Part shown: positions 1-11,044 of the stretch, piece after piece
Layout of the letters: every line of letters starts with the position of its first letter
How positions within the stretch are numbered: the stretch's first letter is position 1
NCBI GenBank assembly: GCA_014843695.1
Contig: CM026397.1
Span: 50,553,463-50,617,462, forward strand
Length of the DNA stretch: 64,000 nt
Reading direction: 5' to 3'
Source: Archivesica marissinica
Lineage: Eukaryota; Mollusca; Bivalvia; Venerida; Vesicomyidae
Notes under the pieces: model-generated
Told to the model about the DNA's origin: nothing
Seen by the model: only the letters and a program-made list of their open reading frames with translations
The model's database searches: none
Translations under genes and position numbers: made by a program

Positions 1-103
1 AGCTTTGTAGCTAGTTCTTGGGAGAATATTCTGTTTTAAACCATCCATCATATGCCGACACGCGCTGTAATTGTATAATTAATTAATAGTTTCAGACAGT
101 GAG

Positions 104-290
104 CAGACGACATTATTGGAAACATTTGATATAGTGTGCGGAAACTTAGCAGACGACATTATTGTAAACATTTTATATATTGTGCGGAAACTTAGCAGAT
201 GACATTATTGTAAACATTTCATATAGTGTGCGGAAACTTAGCGGATGACATTATTGGAAACATTTCATATATTGTGCAGAAATTTCACGA
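104..290. repeat. 46-bp tandem repeat, 4 copies
   Basis: Four head-to-tail copies of a unit built around AGCAGACGACATTATTG and TGTGCGGAAACTT, differing by a few substitutions. It lies about 550 bases upstream of the GPCR start codon. The rest of 1-830 is AT-rich with no coding signal; a promoter must be here, but I cannot place a convincing TATA or initiator. Confidence 0.8.
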
Positions 291-830
291 AGTTATAAGT
301 GTGGAATAAATATGCGGCATTGTTTTATACTTAGCCAATGACTGGAAGCAATAATATACAGGCAATCTTGCCACTTTCCCGATATACCTAATACGTATCC
401 TAGTGCTACAGGTGAGAGAGAAAATAGTTGAAATAAATTAATTTTGATACATCAAAGGGAATTTTTACGTCGGATATACACACCTTTTTTATTAGTTTTA
501 TTAAAGAGTACTCGTTGGTATTTATAGCGCACTTGTGGATGTAAATGGACTTTATTCACGGCTGATGGTCAACACCATGCAAACCTATTAAAGGTGAATG
601 AAACTGCTCATTTACATTGTACATAGAGATATCTACATTGTTTAACAACTCGTTGTATGCAAATTACAGGATGGCCGACACGAAACGATACGCTTAAACC
701 GTATAAATGAATAAACGAGGACGTGGATTATTTTAGTGAAATTTCAGTAAAATAGAAATATATTTATATAAGAAAGAAAACAATCGTACATCGTTATTGA
801 CTCTGGTAGTTTTAACATTTAATAATCGCT

Positions 831-1880
831 ATGGAATCTGCTGACGAAAGCGCGGTGTATTTACTGAACATGTTGTTACTGTCGCCGGTGATTGTCTTTG
901 GGCTGATCGGAAACTGCTTGAGCATGCTGACTTGGAGTCGCGGTTGCCATAGAGACACGTCAACGGCTGTTCTTCTAACGGCGCTCGCCGTCGCAGACAC
1001 AATCGTCTTGACAATTCCTGCTCTAGAGCGCTGGATTTCTAAAATATTTGATTTCTTAATAAGACACGATAGTGTTTTTACGTGCAAAACCTGGGCGTTT
1101 TTGTCCTATTTTGGTCCGACCGTGTCCTCTTGGATCATCGTTATAGTGACGGCGGAACGATTCGTCAGCATATGGTTTCCGGTGAAAGTGCGGCTCGTCT
1201 GTACCCGATATAAAGTGAAAATGGCAATGTTAGTGATGTGCGTTATAATAGCTGCTCTGTACTGCCCGTTTATATACAGTGCTAAGTTGTTTAAAAACTT
1301 CGAAGGAGGAAATGAGAATCGGGATATGAACTCTACGAACGTGACATACCGTGTCGTGTGTGACATACCTACAAACGAAACATTCCACGATGACTATCTT
1401 CAAGTTTGGATGTGGCTCGATATGTGCATTCTCTTCATGGTACCTTTCGTACTTATAGTTATTGGAAATTCATTAATATTGTATAAAATATTTAAAAGCC
1501 GCACAGTTTTCATAAAAGATGGACGCTACATATCTTGTAGAACAAGGGTCGCAAATTCCTTCACGATTCGCGCCATTGCCCTGAGTATTACGTTTTTGGT
1601 ATGTCTACTGCCAGTTACGTCATACGAAGTGATTTACACGCACACCGATTTCACAATTCCGGTTTATGCGTACGACTTTATTCACATCCTGTTGTACGGG
1701 AACAGTGCATTTAACTTTATCTTGTATTGTGCGATTGGGTCTGGTTTCAGAAAGGATTTGAAAGCTGTAATAGGGAACTTGTGTAGCAGGAAACGTATAC
1801 GACTCAATCACATGGACTCCAACCTAACTCAAGTACAAACTCGACAGGCACTGTTTAAAAAACGAAATTCTGATTTATAA
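831..1880 (+). CDS. Class A (rhodopsin-like) GPCR, probable neuropeptide receptor, intronless
   Basis: A single uninterrupted reading frame of 349 aa with seven hydrophobic segments (roughly residues 9-34, 44-66, 88-108, 130-150, 193-217, 246-264 and 283-303). Class A landmarks are visible: GN at 27-28 in TM1, LAVAD at 52-56 in TM2, Cys85 before TM3 and Cys177 in the second extracellular loop (likely disulfide), ERF at 109-111 in place of DRY, a CLLP turn in TM6 and NFILY at 295-299 in place of NPxxY, then FRKDL of helix 8 followed by a possible palmitoylated cysteine. Loop 2 has three N-glycosylation sequons (NST, NVT, NET). The pattern resembles the expanded FMRFamide/peptide-receptor-like families of molluscs; the ligand cannot be told. 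It should act at the plasma membrane through G proteins. An AATAAA lies at 2164-2169, about 280 bases after the stop. The start is the first ATG and gives a short N-terminus with no signal peptide, normal for the family. Confidence 0.9.
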   Translation: MESADESAVYLLNMLLLSPVIVFGLIGNCLSMLTWSRGCHRDTSTAVLLTALAVADTIVLTIPALERWISKIFDFLIRHDSVFTCKTWAFLSYFGPTVSSWIIVIVTAERFVSIWFPVKVRLVCTRYKVKMAMLVMCVIIAALYCPFIYSAKLFKNFEGGNENRDMNSTNVTYRVVCDIPTNETFHDDYLQVWMWLDMCILFMVPFVLIVIGNSLILYKIFKSRTVFIKDGRYISCRTRVANSFTIRAIALSITFLVCLLPVTSYEVIYTHTDFTIPVYAYDFIHILLYGNSAFNFILYCAIGSGFRKDLKAVIGNLCSRKRIRLNHMDSNLTQVQTRQALFKKRNSDL

Positions 1881-2163
1881 TATTGATGAGCATGTTTTAC
1901 CAGTCTTGTACATTTACGTACATGTATAGTAATTATACTATATAACTGCTACCATTGCAATCTCTCTCAACAACACTCACGTGACACCCACATATAGTAT
2001 TATTTTGTTTCCAAAATGTAGTATCCTTCTATTTAAAAAAAATTTAAATCATAAAATCCGAAAGTATTTGGTAAATTATTTTAGGTGATAATATTTTTAA
2101 TTTTCTGTTCCTGTTTACGTTGTTTTTCAAAGGAACCCCATCAACAAGATGTTTATCTTGAAT

Positions 2164-2169
2164 AATAAA
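2164..2169 (+). promoter_or_regulatory. Candidate polyadenylation signal of the GPCR gene
   Basis: AATAAA in AT-rich DNA about 280 bases after the GPCR stop codon. No competing hexamer closer to the stop was noticed. The remaining 1881-2530 shows only AT-rich noncoding sequence. Confidence 0.4.
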
Positions 2170-2539
2170 GTTCAGCTACATATACAATGCGGTGAAAAGA
2201 ATGTTGAAAATCTCAACGCAAATAAAAATTAAAAATAGAAGATGTGACCATCTTGGATTAACCAAGTCACGTAGTTTCATAAGCAATCAAAGTATACTCA
2301 TTTTATCAACACACACATATTTAATTTAACATTTCTATTGAAAAATACCTGTGTCGCTACATATATAGTATATATCATGTTTATTTATATTTGTGCCAGA
2401 TGCATACATTGTTTACAATATTTTGATTAACAAAAAGTCAACATTTATGTTGCTCTGACATCATAACATAACTACCCATAGCTATTCAAAAGGGCAGCCA
2501 TTTTGAACACTAATTGAGTTTCAAATTAAAATGCCCCTA

Positions 2540-2770
2540 GCTGCTTTTTTGAATTATTACTACTATTTCGGGTTTTTTATGCAGCCGAAGAAATTTCTCC
2601 GGGTGCATATAGTTTTCGCACTGTCCGTCCGTGTGTCCGTCCGTCCGAGTCAATATTTCCTTCCGGGCTGTAACTTCTTCGACTATGGAGAGATTTCAAA
2701 AATGTGCCACGGATGTTCGCCATATAGAGGTGATACATCGTACACATGACACAGGTCCGTAGCTTCATGA
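2540..2770. repeat. Interspersed repeat with CCGTCCG core
   Basis: A block containing a GTCCGTCCGTGTGTCCGTCC stretch followed by TTCCGGGCTGTAACTTCTTC and a TATGGAGAGATTTC segment. This arrangement (CCGTCCG run plus 'CCGGGCTGTAACT') resembles a dispersed repeat common in invertebrate genomes. It is open for 72 codons on the plus strand, but the translation looks like repeat-derived noise, so I do not call a gene. Confidence 0.4.
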
Positions 2771-2987
2771 ACTACTGTTATATTGATTGTTTTTCAATAC
2801 TAGGCTCATATATGCAATAAGATGGTACCTGTATTTAAATGGACAAACCTTTTTCTGAAGATTTTCTATTAAATATTCACCAGAGGGGACAACACATCCA
2901 ACTAATAAACAAACGTCGTTTACGACATTTTTTGACATATTATAAAAAGCATTGGATGAAAACAATCTTAATCTCAGAATTACAATA

Positions 2988-3173
2988 CAGTCAGGGTTGA
3001 CTGTCTTAAGTAGCCAGCAAAGGGATTCACAGAAAGTGGCTGCATAGCACATGTGGCTGCTTAATAGAGATCAAATATATAATAAAACAACATATTGGAA
3101 ATCTGGAAACTGACTGCTTAATACAGGTTGGATGCTTAATGGAGGTGACCACTAACTCAGGTTTGACTGTATA
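2988..3173. mobile_element. MITE, family 'ACAGTCAAACCTG', divergent copy
   Basis: Begins ACAGTCAGGGTTGACTGT and ends CAGGTTTGACTGTATA, with the internal phrases AAAGGGATTCACAGAAAGTG and GGCTGCTTAATAGAG that recur at 28.5, 35.2, 38.7 and 45.4 kb. The best copy (45439-45609) has near-perfect inverted ends. No coding capacity. The following 3180-3470 holds nothing recognisable. Confidence 0.6.
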
Positions 3174-3474
3174 ATACACATTTTAATATCACTCAAGACA
3201 TGTAAACATATCAACATGAGGACACTGTTAAGAATTATGTACATGCATATAAACCAGGCTAAGCAAAGTTATGTTCTTAAGAAATAGATATTACATAAAA
3301 TGGCAACACATAAAAACGTATGCGGAAGAGCACCACCGCCAAATACAATCATACAGTATTGTTAAAACAGGCATATTATTTCATTGATAAATTCTCAAAA
3401 TGTTCTGTATTTAGTCATATTATTAGCTTACCATTCATAATTTGCTCATAATACATACTATTTGCTCTAAGAAT

Positions 3475-4015
3475 CTACCATTGACCAATCGTTTCATTTT
3501 ATATAATAAGGAACTACATTCTAATAAATAATAAAATTCGTCTCCTATTCCATTGTTACACTTTGGACAAATACGTAGATTTATGAGGGAGTCTGTTCCA
3601 ATTTCCTACTTTAATTGGAAATCTGTGATTTCTAGTTCTAAATTTTACAATATATTGTATTGAATGTTTAGAAGTGGTATAGATTTATATTAAGTATCTA
3701 TCAAATTCAAAATTGTGCTTAAATAATCTATAGTTCTGGCAATTACTAGAATTTTCAATACTTGAGAACCATTCGTTTACAATTAGGTCAAATACTTTCT
3801 GACCGACTGTGCAGTTCAGCCACTTTTTATTAGGGAGTTCGTGAGTTTCGCAGACATTTATATGACATGTGCAGTCAAATAAGATATTTTTAACATTTCC
3901 CAATCATTGGCGTTTACAGTTGTGTATATTATTCGATTATCTATAATTACCCAAAGGCAGATACATGGAGATAGTCAATTTATTTGTATCCGGTGAAACC
4001 ATAATTCTTGATTTA
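3475..4015 (-). pseudogene. LINE reverse-transcriptase C-terminal fragment (3' half)
   Basis: Reading the minus strand gives pieces typical of the C-terminus of LINE polyproteins: a segment with LFKHNFEFDRYL, then LRTRNHRFPIKVGNW, then a CPKCN..IGDEFYYLLEC zinc-knuckle-like motif, spread over different frames with stops. It is the 3' continuation of the fragment at 4676-4905; the two were separated by the MITE at 4032-4672. Inactive. Confidence 0.65.
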
Positions 4016-4031
4016 TGTCAACAGTTATTAG

Positions 4032-4672
4032 TTTAACCCTTTCCTCAATACAAGCACCGCATGACGCCATTACCAATACAACATACATTGACAATGTAGT
4101 AGGCAAACCAATGTGTTCATAACAAAGGCCAGACTATCATGTAGTCCCAGTAATATCTATGGAGGTGGGATAGATATGGCGATTACTTATCCACTGCATG
4201 ATAGCTAAATGGCTGTCGTTTGTATGGAGATATAATAGTATATTAACCTAAATCTCTATGAAGGAAAGGGTTAAATGGCTGTCGTTTGTATGGAGATATA
4301 ATAGTATATTAACCTAAATCTCTATGAAGGAAAGGGTTAAATGGCTGTCGTTTGTATGGAGATATAATAGTATATTAACCTAAATCTCTATGAAGGAAAG
4401 GGTTAAATGGCTGTCGTTTGTATGGAGATATAATAGTATATTAAACTAAATCTCTATGAAGGAAAGGGTTAAATGGCTGTCGTTTGTATGGAGATATAAT
4501 AGTATATTAACCTAAATCATTATAAAGGAAAGGGTTAAATGGCTGTCGTTTGTATGGAGATATAATAGTATATTAACCTAAATCTCTATGAAGGAAAGGG
4601 TTAAATGGCTGTCGTTTGTATGGAGATATAATAGTATATTAACCTAAATCTCTATGAAGGAAATCGTTAACA
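4032..4672. mobile_element. piggyBac-like MITE with amplified terminal unit
   Basis: The left end reads TTAACCCTTTCCT and the right side carries GGAAAGGGTTAAA, so the ends are inverted copies flanked by TTAA, the usual piggyBac target duplication. From about 4205 to 4670 the terminal segment is repeated seven times as a 66-67-bp unit (ATGGCTGTCGTTTGTATGG ... CTATGAAGGAAAGGG). The element sits inside a LINE frame (translation GTGVN | TVDINQEL), showing insertion after the LINE. A shorter inverted relative is at 50494-50750. Confidence 0.6.
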
Positions 4673-4675
4673 CCA

Positions 4676-4905
4676 GTTCCACCATATACTAAACAATTGG
4701 CAGTACAGCTTTGAAACTGAAACAAGTTTTAAACATTTTGACTGAACACTTTCAATTACATCTAGATTGCCATATCCCCAAATTTCACAGCCATATTGTA
4801 ATATTGGTTTAACAGTTTTCATAAATGAATCGATTTGCATATCAATTGGAAGACAACAATCGCGTTTCTTTTTTATAAGTGAGCACGTGACTGTTATAGA
4901 TTGCT
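4676..4905 (-). pseudogene. LINE reverse-transcriptase fragment (5' half)
   Basis: The minus strand reads IDSFMKTVKPILQYGCEIWG and continues towards TANCLVYGGTGVN, matching the usual LINE RT stretch 'LYGCEIWG ... VQ.KF.K'. A frame change lies in between. The remaining part is at 3475-4015 beyond the inserted MITE. Confidence 0.65.
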
Positions 4906-4919
4906 TTGATATGTCTTGC

Positions 4920-6655
4920 TTAGCATTATAAAAGGATCCGCTTCTGCTAAATAATACTTACAGATATCTATAATCGATTACAGTGTCTAAAGTTTTATTT
5001 TTGTATTTAAATATATACTATCTTTGTTTTCGTTTTGAAACAGTAAGTACATTTATTTTACAATGTAAAAGAGTGTCAGCTGCCATGCAGGTAGCACGAT
5101 AATTTCCATAACTATTTAATGCATTTTGAAACAATGAATTCAATGAGACATCTCTAATTTTCTATTACCTCCCTTGGCAGATAAAGTCTGATTATTCCAA
5201 AATGTGAATATGTCATTTTAGTTGGAATCCTTTGTTTTTACTGTCGTTCCCTAACAAGATGTTGCGGTATGATAAATGTGATTTTATCCAAATTGTGTTA
5301 ATTAACTGATACAATTCTTTTATAAATAGCTACCCATTGCATGTACTGTATCATCTGTATGAGATCTGTCGAGCTATTTTAATTTAATAATCACAAGAAG
5401 CGATAGTAGAATAAAAAATAGTAGCATCTTGTGCAAAGGAAACAACGATAAAAACAGAGGAAACACGTAATAGGACCTGTCTACTTTTAGGGAATATTCA
5501 GGGGCAGTAACTGACCGATGTCTCTCATTACCCCTCAACACACTACCACATGATTACATCCCCTGAAGAGTGGTGTCCAATAATAAACAATTCCTATGTT
5601 AACTCTTTCAGATATTCTTACTTTCGGATATTCTTACTTTCATTTTTGTGACTTTGTAGATCGAAAGCACACTGTTTACTATTTGAAAATAATTGTTCAA
5701 ATTGTTTGAAATTCCAGACAAAATGTGCAATGGTATTCACACACAAACTGTTGATTTGTATGGTACGATTTTATGTTGCCTTTACCAATTAAGACCATGG
5801 TAGCCATCATCGAATACCACATATAGTAACCAGTGTTCAACCTTCCCATGTGATGATGTAGTAGAGAGATTGTATGTTATACTATGAATTTAATTGGGAA
5901 TTAATTGTTTCATGCCGACATACCAGGGTCGTCCAAAACGTTCTGTCTCTGGTCTGCTATTGCAATGTATTCGCACTCTGAACACTTGAAATGTTCGTAC
6001 AACCCGTGTAATAATGTTTACAAATTAGTTTTTCTTAGCCGTTGTTTGATATCAAGACGTCACATCGCGCGAGAATAGGCTCACGTAATTGGGGAATGTT
6101 AAAATATTAATAACCATGTAGATATAATCATCTGTATTGTATGTGGTATGCCATAATAAACAAAACATTGACGTATACTAAAATCGTTCCACAGTTTCGT
6201 GTCTATGTTATGGACATTACATTGGCTAGAACCCGTATTAATGTACACATATATGCTAGATCCGTAGACAAGAAGATATATTCGAGTTAGATTATCCAAT
6301 CAGATTACATCACATTTCTGTGGAGCATAATAAACAGGTATGATATATAATTATAGATCTGGATCTACATATGGGATATCCTAAATGAGTACTGGTGCTA
6401 ATACAAGTAAGGAATTTACTGATAAATGGCTAAAGAATGTGCACCCAATACACGTATTACCATCCGTCCAAATGAAGAGTCTAGTTGCAATCAGAGGTAT
6501 GCATATCCTCGCGACCGTCAAAACTCAAAATCTATCAAATCAGAACTGTTGTCTGACTGGAATGTGCACTGAAAGCTTCTAAGACAATTAATGGTCTTAT
6601 GAAGTAAGCCAAGGAACGGATAGTAACATATAAGTAAAGATCAACAATAAAATGT
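4920..6655. other. No gene seen: AT-rich intergenic DNA
   Basis: About 1.7 kb of AT-rich sequence without domain similarity or exon-like signal on either strand. Short open frames around 6099-6582 have no recognisable motif and lie next to a SINE. Only a small direct duplication (TATTCTTACTTTC near 5610-5645) stands out. Confidence 0.5.
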
Positions 6656-6659
6656 GTGT

Positions 6660-6935
6660 GTGTTTTACGTTTATTTATCGTCGCTACCGGTGGCCCATAT
6701 GAGCGACGCCTCCTGAATAGATTAGTCATTTTATATTTTTGGAGGATAGTGCAATGATACAGACAGAGACCCATTCCAGATCTCCTCTAGTTCTTTTACG
6801 TGCACGGTGTACAGCACCGATACGAGACCGGTTTAAAGTCCCATCTGAAAGACTGTTAATTTTATTAGGATAAGACGGGGGATCGAACCTGCGATCCCTG
6901 GATTACCAGTCCAGCGTGTTACCACTGGACTACAT
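6660..6935 (-). mobile_element. tRNA-derived SINE, family B (Thr-like head)
   Basis: Nearly full-length copy in reverse. The tRNA-like head is at the right end: on the minus strand it gives GTAGTCCAGTGGTAACACG, a CTGGA..TCCAG anticodon stem with loop CTGGTAA (GGT, Thr-like), and B box GGTTCGATCC. The body has CATGGGCAACCGGTAGCGAC and ends GATAAATAAACGTAAAAC. Other copies: 15722, 32015, 33719, 38033, 43682, 45802, 49650 and 61985. Confidence 0.8.
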
Positions 6936-6959
6936 TAAAATGTACGAAACTATTCCGCC

Positions 6960-7985
6960 TTTAAAACTTAACACGCTACTGATGCAGCGAATGGTGCAAA
7001 CACAGACACAGAAATTGCCAATGGCTTAAATGATTACTCAATAGCGATCTCAAACGTCACAAGGAGTTCTACCACTATTACTATTAGTATGTAAACCGGA
7101 TACAACTCTAGAACACATTGTTGCCAATGAGACCGAAATATCCGGGCTACAATATTCACTATAGTTACTAACAAAAACACAATGTTAAGGAAATGATGAT
7201 GATAGCAACAAAATATTAACAGAAATTGCTAATTCTGTGAGTATGCCACTGGATTTATGTATCAGGTCACGATCTGAAAATACATATCCAAATCGATGGA
7301 AACGTGCATAAGTATGTAATGATATTGTTTAAAATGCGGTATAGAAATTTAGCGTCAAATTCACCAATATCTTTATTAGATTGTTTTGGTAAAGTTATGG
7401 AACGCGTTGTCTATAAATATAAATAAATATATAAATATTTTAATAACCCATTTTTTTCCATAAACCAATCGAGGTGTCTACCAAAGAGATCTACTGTCTA
7501 CCAACTAATTGATATGGAAAATCAAAGAAGTCAAGGACTTGATAATAATGCTCAAACTTCTGTGATATTCTGTGTAATATATGGAAATAGTTCGACAATG
7601 TGAGGCATAACGATCTTCTTTTTCAAAATAGAACACAAAGGAAACGTTCTGGAATGGTCATCAGACTACCTTTTAGGTAACATGTAAGAAATGAACACGG
7701 GTTTGTAATATCATGGTCGTCCAATTCTAAACAAGTAATGACCAGTGTCCCTCAATGGTATATCCTCGGTCATTTACTGTTTTTAATTTATAACAATGTT
7801 AATGATATCGCAGAAAAACCCTCTTAGTACCACACGTCTATTCGCTCTTGCTATATATATATCATGTTCATGAAATCCACTTTAAACAATAATCTAAATC
7901 ATATTCTGACATGACTCAGTATTGATTCTGTTACTAATACGCAAAGAAGGTATTAACCGTGTTTAAATCTGTAATGTAATATGGA
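6960..7985 (+). pseudogene. Decayed LINE reverse-transcriptase region
   Basis: Scattered plus-strand pieces in order match an RT domain: about 7250 LDLCIRSRS..NRWKRA, about 7360 SLLDCFGKVMERVVYKYI, about 7640 VLEWSSDYLLG, and about 7750 WYILGHLLFLIYNNVNDI (the family's 'GSILGPLLFLIYINDI'). Frameshifts and stops separate them, so the element is dead. The catalytic Asp-Asp motif could not be found. Confidence 0.6.
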
Positions 7986-8274
7986 CTAGTGAGTGACGTA
8001 AAATGTGACGTCATTTTATTAGCATTTTTGTAATTTTGTGACGTCACTTACGTATAAAACAAACTATCTATGCGCTTTTTGGGTCATGTTAGAATCGAAA
8101 TAATACATGTACCTCCCTCTTACAACTTCTGCAATTGTCCTCACAGACACTTGGTGAATGGTTCATTCGTTGCCATTTAGCTTATTTTGGAATGCTTAAA
8201 GTATGACATCAAACCTGGAGGCCATTTTGTAATGTTTGCAAATAAATGTCTGTGCTGTGCTTAAAACATGAATG

Positions 8275-8488
8275 TATGTATGTATGTTCCATTAATGTCA
8301 AACCCCTTGCGGGGACCTATACATGTTTTCCTGGGCAGGCTTAGTCGACCTAAGCGATTAACCAGTACTAAGCAATGTGTGTGAGGTGCCTTGCTCAATG
8401 ACACTACATACGTGGCCTGACCGAGTATCGAACCCTGGACCGCTCGATTCCAAATCCGACACTCTACCACTGGACCACGGACGCCACA
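8275..8488 (-). mobile_element. tRNA-derived SINE, family F
   Basis: On the minus strand the head reads GTGGTCCAGTGGTAGAGTG and GGGTTCGATACTCGG, a tRNA-like A and B box pair, followed by a body ending CGGGGTTTGACATTAATGG near CCGCAAGGGG-type sequence. A short piece of the same tail occurs near 57935-57965 (CGAACCCCTCGCGGGG). 8490-9050 has no recognisable feature. Confidence 0.6.
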
Positions 8489-9055
8489 CTAATGGGACAT
8501 GACTGGGACTGTCCGGCGAACATGCCTCACACTTTAGCCATTTAAAAACACTAAATGACATATATGTTAATGGACCATATTCACCATGTGACTGTGATTG
8601 TGGTCGTCTATAGGGACACTAACGCTTGTAAATGTAAGATTGCAAAACATCAACTCTTAACATGCCACACAATTTAAAATACCGTTAACAAGATAACTAT
8701 TTAACATTTATCATCAAGTGCTGTATAGCACTGAATAACAAGTGTATTGTTAACTTGTGTACATTCATATTTCTGTATGTAGGCACACCTGTGCGAATCA
8801 TGCTTTTCTGTAATATTTATATAATTATAATATATCCGCCAACCATGTTTCTTGGCGATGTACATGTATATGTTTATGTAATAAAAACGTTGACTTGACA
8901 TGTTATGTAATTTCTATTCATATTTATTTTCACTAAACTTTTAATTTGCATATGGTGGTTTTTAGTGAGTATGTTAAAGCTATTTAACTAGCTGTAAGAT
9001 ATATCAATTATTAATTCCGAATGAATAAATGCATCATATAGCTTGTATTAGATAT

Positions 9056-9242
9056 ACAGTCAAACTTGCCCGAAAGATCATGTCTATTACGAGACCACTT
9101 GTATATTAAGAGACCACTTTTTCAGTTCCCGTTTGTGTTGTTAAAGAGCAAATAATTATTAACTTACATTATGAGTCCGCTCCTTCTTAGATACCGCTTT
9201 TTGCACTTCCCTTTGGTGGTCTCTTAATACAAGTTTGACTAT
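9056..9242. mobile_element. MITE with ACAGTCAAACTTG inverted ends
   Basis: Left end ATACAGTCAAACTTG and right end CAAGTTTGACTATA are inverted copies 187 bp apart. The body repeats GAGACCACTT-like words. The termini resemble the ACAGTCAAACCTG family at 45439 but the body differs, so it is probably a sister family. Confidence 0.6.
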
Positions 9243-9354
9243 AAGAAAGGCACACCCTTTTGTCCTGAACTTGAATTGTGGTCTAGGATTGGTGGATAGG
9301 CTAAATTTGGTATAATGTAATAAATAGTCAATAATGCTTGGGGGTTTACAACTG

Positions 9355-9580
9355 AGGTCATAGCGACTCTCCAGCTACTATTGGTGCAGGAAGACTCCAG
9401 GCACCTCCGAGCACTTCGGGCATCCGCGGGTAGAATCGAACCACCGACCTCCACTAGCCAGCTGGATCGCTCCCTCGCATGCATACTATGAAAGTCCCAG
9501 TGTGATTCGAACATACAGAGGTGAGAGACAAGTGATTTGAAGTCCATGACCGTAACCGCTCTGCCACGAAAGCCCTTGGT
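9355..9580 (-). mobile_element. tRNA-derived SINE, family E (class II-like head)
   Basis: The minus strand starts TCGTGGCAGAGCGGTTACGG and reaches GTTCGAATCACAC after a long variable arm, like a Ser/Leu-type tRNA. The body contains CTCGGAGGTGCCTGGAGTC and AGTAGCTGGAGAGTCGC. Related pieces: 18483-18580, 20505-20600, 41205-41425, 49505-49625. Confidence 0.55.
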
Positions 9581-9904
9581 GAGCAATTAATTAGCTTTAA
9601 GGACTGCTTGAAGAGTGTTTGGCAAAACATTTATTAATACTCTATTAGTTGTATCACGTAGTCATTTTGTCCTAAATTATTAAGGACTCTCCGGAAGACA
9701 AGAAACATACATGTTTTTGGGCCGGCCTAGGCAAGAATAAACGTATGCAATATATAGAGAATGAGGAAGATATTTATCTGTATTACATGTATTTTGCTAT
9801 CAATCAGTGTTAATTACCATATTTCCTCGTTATGACAGTATATATCAGCAATGATTATGTGTACCGTGTATACCTGTGCGTACTGGCACATAGCTAACTC
9901 TTCA

Positions 9905-10020
9905 CCAACACAGTGGTTGATGCAAATAGACGAGAGACAAAGTATCATTGCATAGTGTGTGTTCATGCATGCAAATAGACGAGAGACAAAGTATCATTGC
10001 ATAGTGTGTGTTCATGCATT
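9905..10020. repeat. 51-bp direct tandem duplication
   Basis: Two almost identical copies of a unit starting ATGCAAATAGACGAGAGACA and ending GTGTGTTCATGCAT, head to tail. Confidence 0.8.
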
Positions 10021-10124
10021 TTGCTTTGATACCCAGTCTATCTTTTGGGAGAATTCGGTCAACGTCTGTAGGCAGGACGGTTAGCAAACTGCCTGCTCCA
10101 ATTCACTTCAATAAACACCACATG

Positions 10125-10525
10125 TATTCATGCATATAACTCGAACATATGACCTTCTTTCAGACAAGCCATACCCACTGACCTTGAGGTTGACCCTTCA
10201 ATGTCAAATCGAGGTCATATGAAATCAAGCATTTTTTATTGTGTCAAATACCAGCGCAGAGGTGTGCATGCATGTTTCCATTGCATATACCCGCCACCAC
10301 AACCTCCTTTATCCTTATCAGTCAATGCATATAACTCGAACATATGACCTTCTTTCAGACAAGCCATAAACACTGACCTTGAGGTTGACCCTTCAATGTC
10401 AAATCGAGGTAATGTGAAATCAAGCATTTGTTATTGTGTTAAATACCAGCGCCGGGGTTTGCATGCATGTTTCCATTGCTTCTACCCGCCACCACAACCT
10501 CCTTTATCCGTATCAGTCAATGCAG
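10125..10525. repeat. About 195-bp direct tandem duplication
   Basis: Two copies of a segment starting near GCATATAACTCGAACATATG, with ACTGACCTTGAGGTTGACCC and CACCACAACCTCCTTTATCC inside. The copies differ by about 5%, so the duplication is fairly recent. No coding content. Confidence 0.75.
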
Positions 10526-10729
10526 GTAAGCCTGTCTATTAAGACCAGTCTAGTGAATGGTAAAAATTAACACAATGGACAGATCTCTCAGAACAAGTTC
10601 AACATGAACTAATTCTATTAATAGTTTCCATTTCACCGGTGTAAATGGTGTTCGAATATCGAATGTTTACATGCACTCATTGGTTTCCTTACTAGAAGGC
10701 AAAGGTATAATATAACATCAAATTGGAAA

Positions 10730-10960
10730 TCCACACTCGCTTCTCACCAATGCAACCCGGGTTCGATCATCGGACTGGGAAGTATGTGAGATGGTACGGT
10801 TGTCGCCAGATCGGACATATGGGTTTTCTCCGGGTACTCCGGTTTCCTCCCACACGAATGACCACATATACGTTTTCATCCGCGCCAACGATACTGATTA
10901 ATATAAGTTGTTAGAACTTGTTTCGCAATCGTTGTAAAATAAATAATAAAGTTTTAGTTG
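10730..10960 (+). mobile_element. tRNA-derived SINE, family C
   Basis: Contains the head remnant CGGGTTCGATCATCGGACTG, then AAGTATGTGAGATGGTACGG, CCGGGTACTCCGGTTTCCTC, and the tail TTAGAACTTGTTTCGCAATC. The tail is shared with SINE family A. Better heads are at 21934 and 31688 (both minus). Confidence 0.75.
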
Positions 10961-10971
10961 TTTTTGAAATA

Positions 10972-11042
10972 TGGAAACTGACTGCTTAATACAGGTTGGT
11001 TGCTCAATGGAGGTGACCACTAGCACAGGTTTGACTGTATAA
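10972..11042. mobile_element. Fragment of the ACAGTCAAACCTG MITE
   Basis: Right-hand end only: ACTGCTTAATACAGGTTGG, GGAGGTGACCACTAGC and CACAGGTTTGACTGTATA. It directly abuts the LINE fragment that follows. Confidence 0.55.
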
Positions 11043-11044
11043 GT

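Noticed and set aside
2531..2749. 72-codon plus-strand frame
   Set aside because: Coincides with a dispersed CCGTCCG repeat; translation VRVSVRPSQ is typical of that repeat, not of a gene.
6385..6582. 65-codon plus-strand frame
   Set aside because: No domain, no splice context, and overlapping repeat-rich DNA; likely chance.
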